From: Polaromonas sp. 39-63-25
GTDB lineage: Bacteria; Pseudomonadota; Gammaproteobacteria; Burkholderiales; Burkholderiaceae_C
Assembly: GCF_002278925.1 (NCBI RefSeq)
Contig: NZ_NCJH01000006.1
Location: 186,001 to 250,000, forward strand
Direction: 5' to 3'
Length of the DNA stretch: 64,000 nt
In this document: positions 50,208 to 58,517 of the stretch, piece by piece
Position numbering within the stretch: the stretch's first letter is position 1
Layout: each line of letters begins with the position of its first letter
The notes under the pieces: generated by a model
What the model saw: only the letters and a program-made list of their open reading frames with translations
Told to the model about the DNA's origin: nothing
Databases searched by the model: none
Translations under genes and position numbers: made by a program

Positions 50208-51109
50208 GGTGTGGCCTGTACGGCATCAAGGTGGGGAATCAGTGGCTCCAGCAGACGCTGGACCACACCGTCGGGCAGGTCGTGGCCCATGCCTTCAATG
50301 CCTATCAGCCGGGCGCCTTGAATGCGCCGCGCCGTGTCCTCGCCGCAGGCAAACGGCACCAGCGGGTCGGCCTTGCCGTGCACCACCAGGGCCGGCAAAC
50401 GCAGGGCCGCCAGTTCCGCGGCACGGCGGCCGTCGGCGACGATGGCCATCATCTGGCGCGTCACGCCGGCCGGATGAAAGCTCCGTTCGGAGGCCGCCAG
50501 GATGCGCGAGCGCAGTTCCGCGTCGTCCACCGGAAACCCCGGGCTGCCGATGGCCTTGAACAGCTTGACGTAATGATCCACGATGGAGGACAGGTCCTTG
50601 CCGGCCGGCCGGCTCAGCAGCACCCGCAGGACATGCGGTTCGGCCTGCGGCAGGCCGCGCGCGCCGCTGGAGCTCATGATGCTGGTCAGGCTCAGCACAC
50701 GCGCCGGCGCGGCCAGCGCCACGCGCTGCGCAATCATGCCGCCCATGCTGACACCGACCACATGCGCCTTGTTGATCTGCAGCGCGTCAAGCACGGCCAG
50801 CGCATCGGCCGCCATGTCGTGCAGCGAATAGGGCGACTTCACGGGAAGGCCCAGCTTGTACTTGAGGCTTTCCCAGACCAGGTTGGGCTGGCCCAGGTGG
50901 TCGAACTTCTGCGACAGGCCGATGTCGCGGTTGTCCAGGCGGATCACGCGGTAACCGGCGTCGACCAGCGCCTGCATCATGGCCGGTGGCCAGGCCACCA
51001 GTTGCATGCCCAGGCCCATGATCAGCAGCACCGCCGGACGCGGCTTCGCGCCGCTGCCGGGACCCGAATCCTCGACTTCGATGTTTATGCCGTTTGCTTT
51101 TATTTTCAT
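50204..51109 (-). CDS. Alpha/beta-hydrolase
   Basis: The 301-residue product has a standard alpha/beta-hydrolase fold. The nucleophile Ser lies in [12 protein letters not shown], the acid in [11 protein letters not shown] and the His in [10 protein letters not shown], so the triad is complete. [14 protein letters not shown] gives the oxyanion-hole region, and [17 protein letters not shown] is typical of esterases and epoxide or ester hydrolases of this group. The substrate is unknown. The start at 51109 is chosen because the frame upstream runs into repeat family B. It is the first gene of a two-gene operon with queF; a functional link to queuosine is not obvious. Confidence 0.88.
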   Translation of the reverse strand: MKIKANGINIEVEDSGPGSGAKPRPAVLLIMGLGMQLVAWPPAMMQALVDAGYRVIRLDNRDIGLSQKFDHLGQPNLVWESLKYKLGLPVKSPYSLHDMAADALAVLDALQINKAHVVGVSMGGMIAQRVALAAPARVLSLTSIMSSSGARGLPQAEPHVLRVLLSRPAGKDLSSIVDHYVKLFKAIGSPGFPVDDAELRSRILAASERSFHPAGVTRQMMAIVADGRRAAELAALRLPALVVHGKADPLVPFACGEDTARRIQGARLIGIEGMGHDLPDGVVQRLLEPLIPHLDAVQATP

Positions 51110-51157
51110 CTGGTGATTATGTCCACCTCTGCCGGAACGCGGTAGACGGATGCCCCC

Positions 51158-51248
51158 AGCAGGGGCCGCGGAACTGGCTTTGCCAGGCCGCAGGGGCCGT
51201 CCCCTGCAAGGGGAGAGTAGGCTACACGAAGTGAGCCTCAACAGGGGT
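51158..51248 (+). repeat. Repeat family B, copy 3
   Basis: About 90 bp with AGGGGCCGCGG, the CTGGCTTTGCCAG hairpin, CCCCTGCAAGGGG and the tail GGCTACACGAAGTGAGC. It is the most diverged of the three copies. It separates the 2-oxoglutarate dioxygenase gene from the hydrolase gene. Confidence 0.65.
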
Positions 51249-51249
51249 G

Positions 51250-52080
51250 TTAAACAAATTCATGTTCGCGCAGCCATTTGGTGGCCACCCATTTTTCGCC
51301 GACCAGCACCGGCGCGCCGCCATGCAAGGTCAGCGTGGAGGCATCGGGCTGGTCGTAGCTGAAAAAAACCGCATGACCGCGCTGCGGCACCACTTCCAGC
51401 CCGATGTCGGGAAACACCGTGGCGCCGCCGGCTTCGGGCTCGCCCAGGTAAAGAATCAGGGTGCCCACCCGCTGGCCGCCGCGCTCCAGGATGGACGCCG
51501 TGCCGGGCTCGGCGGGATCGAAATAATCGTGGTGCGGCTTGTACTCGGCGCCCGGCAGGTACTGCAGCACCTGCAGGCCTTCGCCGTTTTCCAGCGGCCA
51601 GTCCAGCAGCCGGGCGATACGCGCCTCGATGCGGCTGACCAGCTCGTTTTCGCCGCGCGTGAAAAACATGCCGCGGCTGGTGCGGTCGTCATTGAGTTCC
51701 TCGCCACCGGTCTTGACCGCCACGGTCAGCGAACGCGACAGGCGCGGCCTGGCGGCCTGCATCAGCGCGTCACATTCGTCGTCACTGAGCAGGTTGCCGA
51801 ACAGCACGATGTGCGGCTGGCTCATCTGCATCAGCACATCGACCTGCCGGTCGCCGGCGTCCAGCCGCAGCGCCGCACCGATGGCAGGCCGCGGCACCGG
51901 CACGCCGGAAGGCGCTTGCAGGGTCTCGGCCATCACCTCGCGTGCCACGTCCGCCAGCCAGCCCGACTTGCGCAGGGCCTTCAGGATGGTGGGCGCCGTG
52001 TGGCCCAGGGCGGCCTGGGCACGCACCCAGGCCTGCACCTCGGGCGTCACATGCTGGGGCTGGACCTCGTAGTCGCGCAT
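51250..52080 (-). CDS. 2-oxoglutarate/Fe(II) dioxygenase, prolyl-4-hydroxylase-like
   Basis: The 276-residue product has the P4H domain in its C-terminal 180 residues. The Fe(II) ligands are His and Asp in YKPHHDYFD, and a distal His in LTLHGGAPVLVGEKWVATKW, where the Lys binds 2-oxoglutarate. GGATVFPDIGLEV and GHAVFFSYD are typical family strands. The N-terminal 90 residues are helical and unassigned. Bacterial relatives hydroxylate proline in proteins or small peptides; the substrate here is not known. ATG 52080 is preferred to GTG 52089. It lies 14 bases after yaaA in the same direction. Confidence 0.9.
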   Translation of the reverse strand: MRDYEVQPQHVTPEVQAWVRAQAALGHTAPTILKALRKSGWLADVAREVMAETLQAPSGVPVPRPAIGAALRLDAGDRQVDVLMQMSQPHIVLFGNLLSDDECDALMQAARPRLSRSLTVAVKTGGEELNDDRTSRGMFFTRGENELVSRIEARIARLLDWPLENGEGLQVLQYLPGAEYKPHHDYFDPAEPGTASILERGGQRVGTLILYLGEPEAGGATVFPDIGLEVVPQRGHAVFFSYDQPDASTLTLHGGAPVLVGEKWVATKWLREHEFV

Positions 52081-52094
52081 GGTGGACACAGGAC

Positions 52095-52871
52095 TCAGCC
52101 GGCCTGCTGGCGGCGAAACACCAGCCGGTCGGGCCCGGACACCGCCGGTGCAAAACGGTAACCTTCGGCGTCGAAGCCCTCGAGCTTCCTGACGGTGGCC
52201 AGCTTCCTGTCGATCGCGTAACGCACCATCAGGCCGCGCGCGCGTTTGGCATGAAAGCTGATGATCTTGTACTTGCCGCCCTTGAATTCCTCGAAGACGC
52301 AGCTGACCACGCGCGGCTTGAGGGCCCGGCGGTCCACCGCCTTGAAATACTCCTCACTGGCCAGGTTGACGATGACCGGCGAAGTGTCGGCGGCCGCACG
52401 CGCATTGAGGTAGTCGGCAATCTGCTCGCCCCAGAACTGGTAAAGGTTGCTGCCCTGCGCCGTGGCCAGCCGCGTGCCCATCTCCAGGCGGTAGGGTTGC
52501 ATCAGGTCCAGCGGACGCAGCACGCCGTACAGGCCGCTCAGAATGCACAGGTGTGCCTGCGCCCAGTCGAGGTCCGCGGCCGGCAGGCTTTTGGCGTCCA
52601 GCCCCTCGTAGACATCGCCATTGAAGGCCAGCACGGCCTGCTTGGCATTTTTGACGCTGAACTTCGGCGACCAGGCCTGGTAACGCGCCACATTGAGGCC
52701 GGCCAGCGTGTCCGACAGTGACATCAGCTCGCTGACCTGGGCCGGGGTTTTCTCCCTGAGCACCTTGATCAGCTCGGTGGACTGCTTGATGAACAGCGGT
52801 GCGGTATGCGCGGCGACGTGCGGCGGCGTGGCGAAATCCAGCGACTTCGCCGGCGAAAGTAAAAACAGCAT
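52095..52871 (-). CDS. yaaA: Peroxide stress protein YaaA (DUF328)
   Basis: YaaA limits damage by lowering free iron during peroxide stress and binds DNA. The 258-residue product begins MLFLLSPAKSLDF, the family start, and has FNGDVYEGLDA, LSGLYGVLRPLDLMQPYRLEMGT, LASEEYFKAV and ISFHAKRARGLMVRYA. All the main blocks of the family are present. AGGGACC precedes the ATG. It lies next to the rubrerythrin/Fe-S/DUF3501 genes, which also have a peroxide and iron theme, and in the same direction as them. Confidence 0.93.
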   Translation of the reverse strand: MLFLLSPAKSLDFATPPHVAAHTAPLFIKQSTELIKVLREKTPAQVSELMSLSDTLAGLNVARYQAWSPKFSVKNAKQAVLAFNGDVYEGLDAKSLPAADLDWAQAHLCILSGLYGVLRPLDLMQPYRLEMGTRLATAQGSNLYQFWGEQIADYLNARAAADTSPVIVNLASEEYFKAVDRRALKPRVVSCVFEEFKGGKYKIISFHAKRARGLMVRYAIDRKLATVRKLEGFDAEGYRFAPAVSGPDRLVFRRQQAG

Positions 52872-52954
52872 GGTCCCTGGGGGTGAAGTAAAGCCAGTCC
52901 CGACTTTACGACAGCCAGCCGCAGCCGGGCGGCGCAACGCCCCAAAAGCCCGGC

Positions 52955-53545
52955 TCAGCGCAGGTCGCTGGCCAGCGACGCCAGCGATTCGGCAGGAATC
53001 GCCACATGCGCCGGGTAGTGGGTGTGGTCGCACCCGAGCTTGACGCCGGCACCCGCCTTGACCGCGGCGCACATGGCCGGGCTGAGCTCAAAACGCACAA
53101 AATGCACGGCCGAGGTTTTCTCGTCGTTTTCCCTGGCCATGTCCTCATCGGCAATCGCATATACCCGCGGGTGGCCTTCGACTTCGACAAACAGGCGGTC
53201 TTCCACGCCGATCAGCCGGGCGAGCTCGCGCTTGCGCTCGTTGACGTCGGGGTACTCCAGCATCACGGTGGCCTTCCAGTTGCTGCCGTCAGGCATCAAG
53301 GGCGCATAAGCCTCGATCTCCTGGTTGATGCCTTCTTCCTCGAAGATCTTTTCGATACGCAACATTTCCTGGATCTGGTAACGGATGCTGGTTTCGCTTT
53401 CGAACTGCACGTTGATGTGTTCCCCCAGGCGCACGCTGCGCAAGCGGCGGTGCGCCATGATGGCGGCCTTGTTTTCCTTGCGGTACTTGCTGTAGGCCTC
53501 CAGGGTCATGAGGTTGCCCGCGGTGATTTTTCCGGTGACTTGCAT
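52955..53545 (-). CDS. DUF3501 family protein
   Basis: The 196-residue product matches the DUF3501 pattern: YRKENKAAIMAHRRLRSVRL at the N-terminus, VQFESETSIRYQIQEMLRIE, EIEAYAPLMPDGSNWKATVM and ending VKLGCDHTHYPAH. The function is unknown. The protein is regularly found with a GlpC-like Fe-S protein and rubrerythrin, as here, so a role in the same redox step is likely. The conserved Cys-Asp-His-Thr-His segment could bind metal. It lies 16 bases downstream of the Fe-S protein gene. Confidence 0.88.
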   Translation of the reverse strand: MQVTGKITAGNLMTLEAYSKYRKENKAAIMAHRRLRSVRLGEHINVQFESETSIRYQIQEMLRIEKIFEEEGINQEIEAYAPLMPDGSNWKATVMLEYPDVNERKRELARLIGVEDRLFVEVEGHPRVYAIADEDMARENDEKTSAVHFVRFELSPAMCAAVKAGAGVKLGCDHTHYPAHVAIPAESLASLASDLR

Positions 53546-53561
53546 ATGGGCTCCTTGCTGG

Positions 53562-54911
53562 CTACTTCAGCCCGTAAGCGGTGCGGACCAGGGTCAGCGG
53601 GTGTTTTTGTGGCGGTGCGCCGAGCTGGTTGACGTCAAAGCCCTGCGCAATGTGATGACCGCCCAGCGGGCAGTCGCTGCTGATCACGTCGGGCAGGCCG
53701 CCGTCCTTGTGGCTGGCCATGGCCTTGAACAGCGGTTTGCCGATTTTCATGGCCTGCTGGTGGTAGGGCACCTTCACGCCGAAGGTGCCGGCGTGGCCCG
53801 AACAGCGTTCGTGCGTGTGCACGCTGGTGCCAGGCACCATCTTGAGCATTTCCTCGGTTTTCTTGCCGATGTTCTGCACCCGGCCGTGGCAGGGAATCTG
53901 GTAGCTGATCTTGCCCAGCGGCACCGGAAACCCGGTCTTGAGCAGGCCGTCGCGCTTGCGTGCCATCAGGTACTCGAACGGGTCCCACATGTGTTCCTTG
54001 ACCAGGTGCACCTCGGCGTCGCCGGGGTACATCAGCGGGATTTCCTGTTTGAACATCAGCGTGCAGCTCGGCACGGCGCTCAGGATGGCAAAGCCGTCCC
54101 GCGCGTATTTGGCCAACACCGGGATGTTGGCTTCCTTGCTCTCATTGACCGAATCGAGGTCGCCGAGCTCCAGCTTGGGCATGCCGCAGCATTTTTCTTT
54201 TTCGACCAGCACATAAGGCACTTCGTTGTGGTCCAGCACCTTGAGCAGGTCGTGGCCGATGCCGGGCTCGTTGTAGTTGATGTAGCAGGTCGAATAAATC
54301 ACCACCTTGCCGGGCGTCTTGGCACCGTCTTTCACCGCGTGCGGCGGCGACTCGGGCGCGCCGGAACGGAATTTTTTCGTCGCCAGTTCGGGCAGCCAGG
54401 CGTTTTTATCGACGCCCAGCACTTTTTCCATCACAGCGCGGGCTGGCTTCGTTTTATTGACCGCATTGGCCACCTGGACCACGATGGGAATGCCGGCAAA
54501 CTGGCCATGCACATCGGTGGAGGACAGAAACCTTTCGCCCAGGCCCACCTCGCCCTTCTTGAACTTGATGGCCTTGGCGCGCAGCATGGTGTGCGGAAAG
54601 TCCAGGTTGAACTCGTGCGGCGGCACATAAGGGCACTTGGTCATGTAGCAGAGGTCGCACATGTAACACTGGTCGACCACCAACATGTAGTCCTTCCTGT
54701 CCACCCCATCGACCTCGCCGGTGCTGCTTTCATCGACCAGGTCGAACAGCGTGGGAAAGGCGCCGCACAGACTCACACAGCGGCGGCAACCATGGCAGAT
54801 GTCGAAGATGCGCTCCATCTCGTGGAAGGTTGCCTCCTCGTTGTAATAGTCCGGGTTTTTCCAGTCGATCGCGTGACGCGTGGGTGCCTGCAGATTGCCT
54901 TCTGTAGCCAT
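53562..54911 (-). CDS. GlpC/HdrD-like iron-sulfur oxidoreductase subunit
   Basis: The 449-residue product has two 4Fe-4S motifs near the N-terminus (CHGCRRCVSLC and CYMCDLCYMTKC). Two cysteine-rich CCG-type domains follow, around YSTCYINYNEPG with EKCCGMPKLELGD, and QIPCHGRVQNIG with ERCSGHAGTFG. This layout is that of heterodisulfide reductase subunit D and GlpC, which pass electrons to membrane carriers or disulfides. It starts at ATG 54911. The frame upstream lies in the rubrerythrin gene and is not part of it. It is flanked by rubrerythrin (95 bases upstream) and DUF3501. The likely job is electron supply for peroxide reduction, which is inference. Confidence 0.9.
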   Translation of the reverse strand: MATEGNLQAPTRHAIDWKNPDYYNEEATFHEMERIFDICHGCRRCVSLCGAFPTLFDLVDESSTGEVDGVDRKDYMLVVDQCYMCDLCYMTKCPYVPPHEFNLDFPHTMLRAKAIKFKKGEVGLGERFLSSTDVHGQFAGIPIVVQVANAVNKTKPARAVMEKVLGVDKNAWLPELATKKFRSGAPESPPHAVKDGAKTPGKVVIYSTCYINYNEPGIGHDLLKVLDHNEVPYVLVEKEKCCGMPKLELGDLDSVNESKEANIPVLAKYARDGFAILSAVPSCTLMFKQEIPLMYPGDAEVHLVKEHMWDPFEYLMARKRDGLLKTGFPVPLGKISYQIPCHGRVQNIGKKTEEMLKMVPGTSVHTHERCSGHAGTFGVKVPYHQQAMKIGKPLFKAMASHKDGGLPDVISSDCPLGGHHIAQGFDVNQLGAPPQKHPLTLVRTAYGLK

Positions 54912-55005
54912 GGCTTGCCTCTTCTTGTCGTGGGATTTATGAAAGGGCTTGCTGCAAACCCTTTCATAAATCGCTACACCTCCCGGGGCGTAGCGAGGGG
55001 GTGAA

Positions 55006-55428
55006 TTAGTCCACCAATTCAGCCAGGGCCTTGGTGTAGCGGTTCGCATGCGAACGCTCGGCTTTGGCCAGCGTCTCGAACCAGTCCGCCACTTCGTCGT
55101 GACCTTCGTCACGTGCGGTTTTGGCCATGCCGGGGTACATGTCGGTGTACTCGTGGGTCTCGCCGGCCACAGCCGAGGCGAGGTTCTCGCGCGTGCCGCC
55201 AAAAGGCATGCCAGTGGCCGGGTCGCCGCACTGCTCCAGCCATTCGAGGTGACCGTGCGCGTGGCCGGTTTCGCCTTCCGCGGTGGAGCGGAACAGCGCT
55301 GCGACATCGGGTTGGCCTTCGACGTCGGCCTTGTTCGCGAAATACAGATAACGGCGGTTGGCCTGGGATTCGCCGGCAAATGCGGCCTTCAGGTTTTCTT
55401 CCGTCCTGGAGCCTTTGAGAGCAGCCAT
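55006..55428 (-). CDS. Rubrerythrin, short form without rubredoxin domain
   Basis: Rubrerythrins are diiron proteins that reduce hydrogen peroxide. The 140-residue product has the four-helix diiron domain with repeated metal-binding Glu/His motifs: [54 protein letters not shown] and [15 protein letters not shown]. The rubredoxin domain of full-length rubrerythrins is absent, so another electron donor is needed, perhaps the Fe-S protein encoded next. The ATG has AGGAG six bases upstream. A Fur-like box lies about 145 bases upstream. Confidence 0.93.
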   Translation of the reverse strand: MAALKGSRTEENLKAAFAGESQANRRYLYFANKADVEGQPDVAALFRSTAEGETGHAHGHLEWLEQCGDPATGMPFGGTRENLASAVAGETHEYTDMYPGMAKTARDEGHDEVADWFETLAKAERSHANRYTKALAELVD

Positions 55429-55572
55429 GGAAATCTCCTTCGTGGTTGGTAAAAACTGTGCTTGCCCTGAACGCCATCGTCAAGGCCGAGAACACGATAG
55501 TCCCATTAAGGTGCTGCGTCTAATTGCCAGGATCAATTTGAACAAAAGAAAAAAGCTATGGATCAATTGCAA

Positions 55573-55589
55573 TTGATAATTATTCTCAA
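55573..55589. promoter_or_regulatory. Fur-like box in the divergent region before rubrerythrin
   Basis: TTGATAATTATTCTCAA is a near-palindrome that resembles Fur boxes. It lies between rubrerythrin and the VOC gene. The 302-base region holds no gene. Confidence 0.5.
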
Positions 55590-55618
55590 CAACTTCATGC
55601 CAACCGACAGGCTGTCAC

Positions 55619-55647
55619 TTGGCAGGTCCGAAGAGTTACGTTATAGT
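55619..55647 (+). promoter_or_regulatory. Sigma-70-like promoter of the VOC/monooxygenase operon
   Basis: TTGGCA (55619-55624), exactly 17 bases, then TATAGT (55642-55647), 83 bases upstream of the VOC gene start. Good match and spacing. Confidence 0.55.
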
Positions 55648-55730
55648 AAACGCATTATGAATAGGTGAATTTGAAGCCTTGCTCACCCAAGGCACGCAAA
55701 CACCCGAACCCACCCAATCCGGAGATCGCC

Positions 55731-56375
55731 ATGGCTGCCCAGATGACCGCCCCCACCCTGCGCCCCGCCACCTCGCCGTTGCCGGCGCCCGCGGCGGTGC
55801 AGCAACTGCACCACTACGCCTACCGCGCCAAAGACGCCGAGGAAACCCGGCATTTCTACGAGGACATCCTCGGCCTGCCGCTGTACCACATCATCCAGAG
55901 CGACTACGTTCCGAGCACCGGCGAGTACTGCCCCTACACCCACTTCTTCTTCCGCCTGAAGGACGGCTCCTTCATCGCTTTTTTCGACCTCGGCAATGAC
56001 GAGGCGGCCCTGCCCTCGCCGAACACGCCGCTGTGGGTCAACCACATCTCGTTTCGCGTCGACACCGTGGCCGACCTGGAAGCGATGAAAGCGCGCCTCG
56101 AAGCCGACGGCATCGAAGTGCTGGGCGTGACCGACCACCACATCTTCAAGAGCATTTATTTCTTCGACCCGAACGGCGTGCGTCTGGAGCTGACGGCGCA
56201 ACTGGCCGACGAGTTCGAGATGCTGGAGGAAAGCAAGACCGCCCACGCCCGCCTGGCGGAATGGACGGCACGCAAGCAGCAGTGGCGCAAGGACAAGGCG
56301 GCCGGCATCGCAGCCGAAGCCCTCAAACCGCAGCAAAACGACAGGCCGGAGTTCGGCGGCAAAGCCACCGCCTGA
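55731..56375 (+). CDS. VOC-superfamily protein, possible extradiol-type dioxygenase
   Basis: The 214-residue product has two vicinal-oxygen-chelate half-modules: LHHYAYRAKDAEETRHFYEDILGLPLY with a metal-ligand His, and NHISFRVDTVADLEAMKARLE with a second His, ending in FFDPNGVRLELTAQ with a Glu ligand. The His, His, Glu set is that of glyoxalase and extradiol dioxygenases. The C-terminal 50 residues are a charged helical extension. ATG 55731 has GGAGA eight bases upstream. The neighbouring flavin monooxygenase suggests an aromatic-degradation step such as ring hydroxylation followed by cleavage; the substrate is unknown. Confidence 0.85.
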   Translation: MAAQMTAPTLRPATSPLPAPAAVQQLHHYAYRAKDAEETRHFYEDILGLPLYHIIQSDYVPSTGEYCPYTHFFFRLKDGSFIAFFDLGNDEAALPSPNTPLWVNHISFRVDTVADLEAMKARLEADGIEVLGVTDHHIFKSIYFFDPNGVRLELTAQLADEFEMLEESKTAHARLAEWTARKQQWRKDKAAGIAAEALKPQQNDRPEFGGKATA

Positions 56376-56387
56376 CGCGCCCTGCTT

Positions 56388-56441
56388 ACTATTATTTTGA
56401 TAGCTGCCTGCGCCCGACCGACAAGGGCCAGGCCCGAAAAA
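56388..56441 (+). repeat. Repeat family A, copy 9
   Basis: Reads ACTATTATTTTGATAGC, then TGCCTGCGCCC, then AAGGGCCAGGCCCGAAAAA. It lies between the VOC gene and the monooxygenase gene; GGGCC-A-GGCCC can form a tight hairpin. Confidence 0.75.
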
Positions 56442-56478
56442 CACTGAACACAGATCAATGCCGGGAGCGAGACACGCC

Positions 56479-58203
56479 ATGCTGGAGACACCACCTGCCT
56501 ACGCCCAGACGGCGTTCACCAACGGTTATGAGTTCACCCAGGGCACGGGTTACGCCCTGCCTGAATACCCTTTCGTGGCTCCGCCCGAGCTCAACTCAAA
56601 ACAAATCAAGCGCCATCCCATCGTCATCGTCGGCGGCGGCATTACCGGCCTGAGCCTGGCCTGCGCGCTGGCACGCTATGGCGTCGAGGCCGTGCTGCTG
56701 GATGAAGACAACACCGTGGGCGTCAAGGGCGCCTCGTCGCGCGGCATCTGCTACACGCAGAAGTCGCTGGAGGTCTTTCACCGCCTCGGCATCTACGAGC
56801 GTATTGCCGCCAAGGGCGTGCAGTGGAGCGTGGGCCGCACCTTTGCGGGTGACGACGAGGTCTATTCCTTCGACCTGCGCCAGCAGAGCAACTTCAACCT
56901 CTCGACCCAGCCGCCCTTCATCAACATCCAGCAGTTCTACATCGAGGGCTACCTGGTCGAACGCATCTACGAACTCGGCCATGTGGACCTGCGCTGGAAG
57001 TCGCGTGTCACCGCCTTCACGCAGAACGCCGATGTCGCCACGCTGACGGTGGAAACACCTGCGGGCAGCTACCAGATCGAGGCCGAGCATGTGATCGATG
57101 CTTCCGGCTCACACACGCCCTTTCACGACTGGGTGGGCGCCACCATGCAGAACAAACGCGGCGATGACCGCTGGTGCATCGCCGACGTGCGCTTTTCCAA
57201 ACATCCGCCGGTCGAACGCCACACCTGGATCGAGGCGCCGTTCAACGAAAACCGCGCGGTCTGGCAGCACCTGATGGCCGACGACGTCTGGCGCATCGAC
57301 TACCAGATGGCGCCCAATGCCGATCCCGACGACGTGAGCCGCGAAGACGTGGTGCGCGAACGCCTGCAGCGCCAGTTCGGCAAGGACGTCGAGGTCGAGA
57401 TCGTCTGGGTGGGGCCCTACGCCTACCGCAGCCGCTGCCTGGACAAGCTGCGTGTGGGCCGCGTGTTTTTCATGGGCGACACCGCAAAAATAGTCAGCCC
57501 CTTCGGCGCGCGCGGTGGCAACACCGGCGTGGCCGATGCCGACAATCTCGCCTGGAAGCTGGCCGCCGTGCTGCGCGGCCGTGCCAGCGCGACACTGCTG
57601 GAGAGCTACAACGCGGAGCGGCTCGAAGCCGCCCAGCAGAACGTGCAGGTGACCAACCGCACCGCACGCTTCCTGCGACCGGCAGACGGCATGGAGCGCT
57701 GCTTTCGCACGGCGGCCATCGGCCTGGCCAGGCAGTACCCGTTTGCGCGCTCGCTGGTGAACACCGGCCGCATGGCGGTGGCCAACACCTACACACGTTC
57801 GTCCATCTGCGACAACACCGGCGGGCAGTCGGTGCAGAACGTGGCCTTCCGCTGGGCAGATGGTTCACAAGGTGCTGTCAACGACCTGCTGCAGTGGGCA
57901 GACGGCGACCTGCTGGTGCTGGTGTTCGGCGAAGTGCCGGCCGCCGGCCTGCAGCGCCTGCGGCAGCTCGCCGGGCACGCCCCGATGCGCAGCGTGCAGG
58001 TGCTGGGCCCGGACGACCGCGCGCAGGCGCGCGAACATGTGCGCGACATCAATGCCCGGGGCACCGGCCATTTGCAGGGCGCCTGCCATGTGTTTGGCCA
58101 CGCCTGGGCCCTGGTGCGGCCCGACGGCTACCTGGCCGCCACTGGCGAGGCCGTGGACGGCCAATTGGTCGCGGCTGTCGAAAAAACCCTCGGCCTGCGC
58201 TGA
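56479..58203 (+). CDS. FAD-dependent aromatic-ring monooxygenase (PHBH/MhpA fold)
   Basis: The 574-residue product has the FAD-binding Rossmann motif HPIVIVGGGITGLSLACAL and the second FAD motif FMGDTAKIVSPFGARGGNTGV, followed by DADNLAWKLAAVL, the pattern of flavin hydroxylases of phenols and related rings. The C-terminal thioredoxin-like part (DLLVLVFGEVPAAGLQRL, GHAWALVRPDGYLAATGE) is that of the MhpA/phenol-hydroxylase group. The N-terminus has an unusual 50-residue extension before the Rossmann motif. ATG 56479 is preferred; ATG 56458 lacks a ribosome-binding site. DUF2783 follows 17 bases later, so they are co-transcribed. Confidence 0.92.
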   Translation: MLETPPAYAQTAFTNGYEFTQGTGYALPEYPFVAPPELNSKQIKRHPIVIVGGGITGLSLACALARYGVEAVLLDEDNTVGVKGASSRGICYTQKSLEVFHRLGIYERIAAKGVQWSVGRTFAGDDEVYSFDLRQQSNFNLSTQPPFINIQQFYIEGYLVERIYELGHVDLRWKSRVTAFTQNADVATLTVETPAGSYQIEAEHVIDASGSHTPFHDWVGATMQNKRGDDRWCIADVRFSKHPPVERHTWIEAPFNENRAVWQHLMADDVWRIDYQMAPNADPDDVSREDVVRERLQRQFGKDVEVEIVWVGPYAYRSRCLDKLRVGRVFFMGDTAKIVSPFGARGGNTGVADADNLAWKLAAVLRGRASATLLESYNAERLEAAQQNVQVTNRTARFLRPADGMERCFRTAAIGLARQYPFARSLVNTGRMAVANTYTRSSICDNTGGQSVQNVAFRWADGSQGAVNDLLQWADGDLLVLVFGEVPAAGLQRLRQLAGHAPMRSVQVLGPDDRAQAREHVRDINARGTGHLQGACHVFGHAWALVRPDGYLAATGEAVDGQLVAAVEKTLGLR

Positions 58204-58220
58204 ATCCGGAAAGATCTCCC

Positions 58221-58430
58221 ATGAAAACCGAAGCCGCCATCAAGACCGCCCCCAATTTCCAGGATGCGGATGCGTTTTACGAATGCCTGCTCGACGCCCA
58301 CCAGGGCCTGAGCCGCGAGCAGTCCGAACTGCTCAACGCCCGGTTGATCCTGATCCTGGCCAACCAGCTGGGCGACACGCCGCTGCTACAGGCCTGTATC
58401 GCCGCGGCCAGGCAGATCGACACCGCCTGA
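58221..58430 (+). CDS. DUF2783 family protein (69 aa)
   Basis: The small acidic product (NFQDADAFYECLLDAHQGLS, LNARLILILANQLGD) matches my recollection of DUF2783, a family of about 60-70 residues regularly found after flavin monooxygenase genes. It is all-helical and has no known activity. The start is ATG 58221, 17 bases after the monooxygenase stop, so a partner or accessory role for that enzyme is likely. It is the last gene before the MITE. Confidence 0.82.
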   Translation: MKTEAAIKTAPNFQDADAFYECLLDAHQGLSREQSELLNARLILILANQLGDTPLLQACIAAARQIDTA

Positions 58431-58517
58431 CGCGGCGCGGGCTCAATGAGGGCCCCGGCCCCGCCGGTGCAGCGAGTCGAATAAAATCGGGGCAGTACCT
58501 CCAACCCAAGGCGGCAT

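Noticed and set aside
53562..55379. A longer form (605 codons) of the Fe-S protein reaching into the rubrerythrin gene
   Set aside because: The extra part is rubrerythrin read in the wrong frame; the family start MATEGNLQAP at 54911 fits better.
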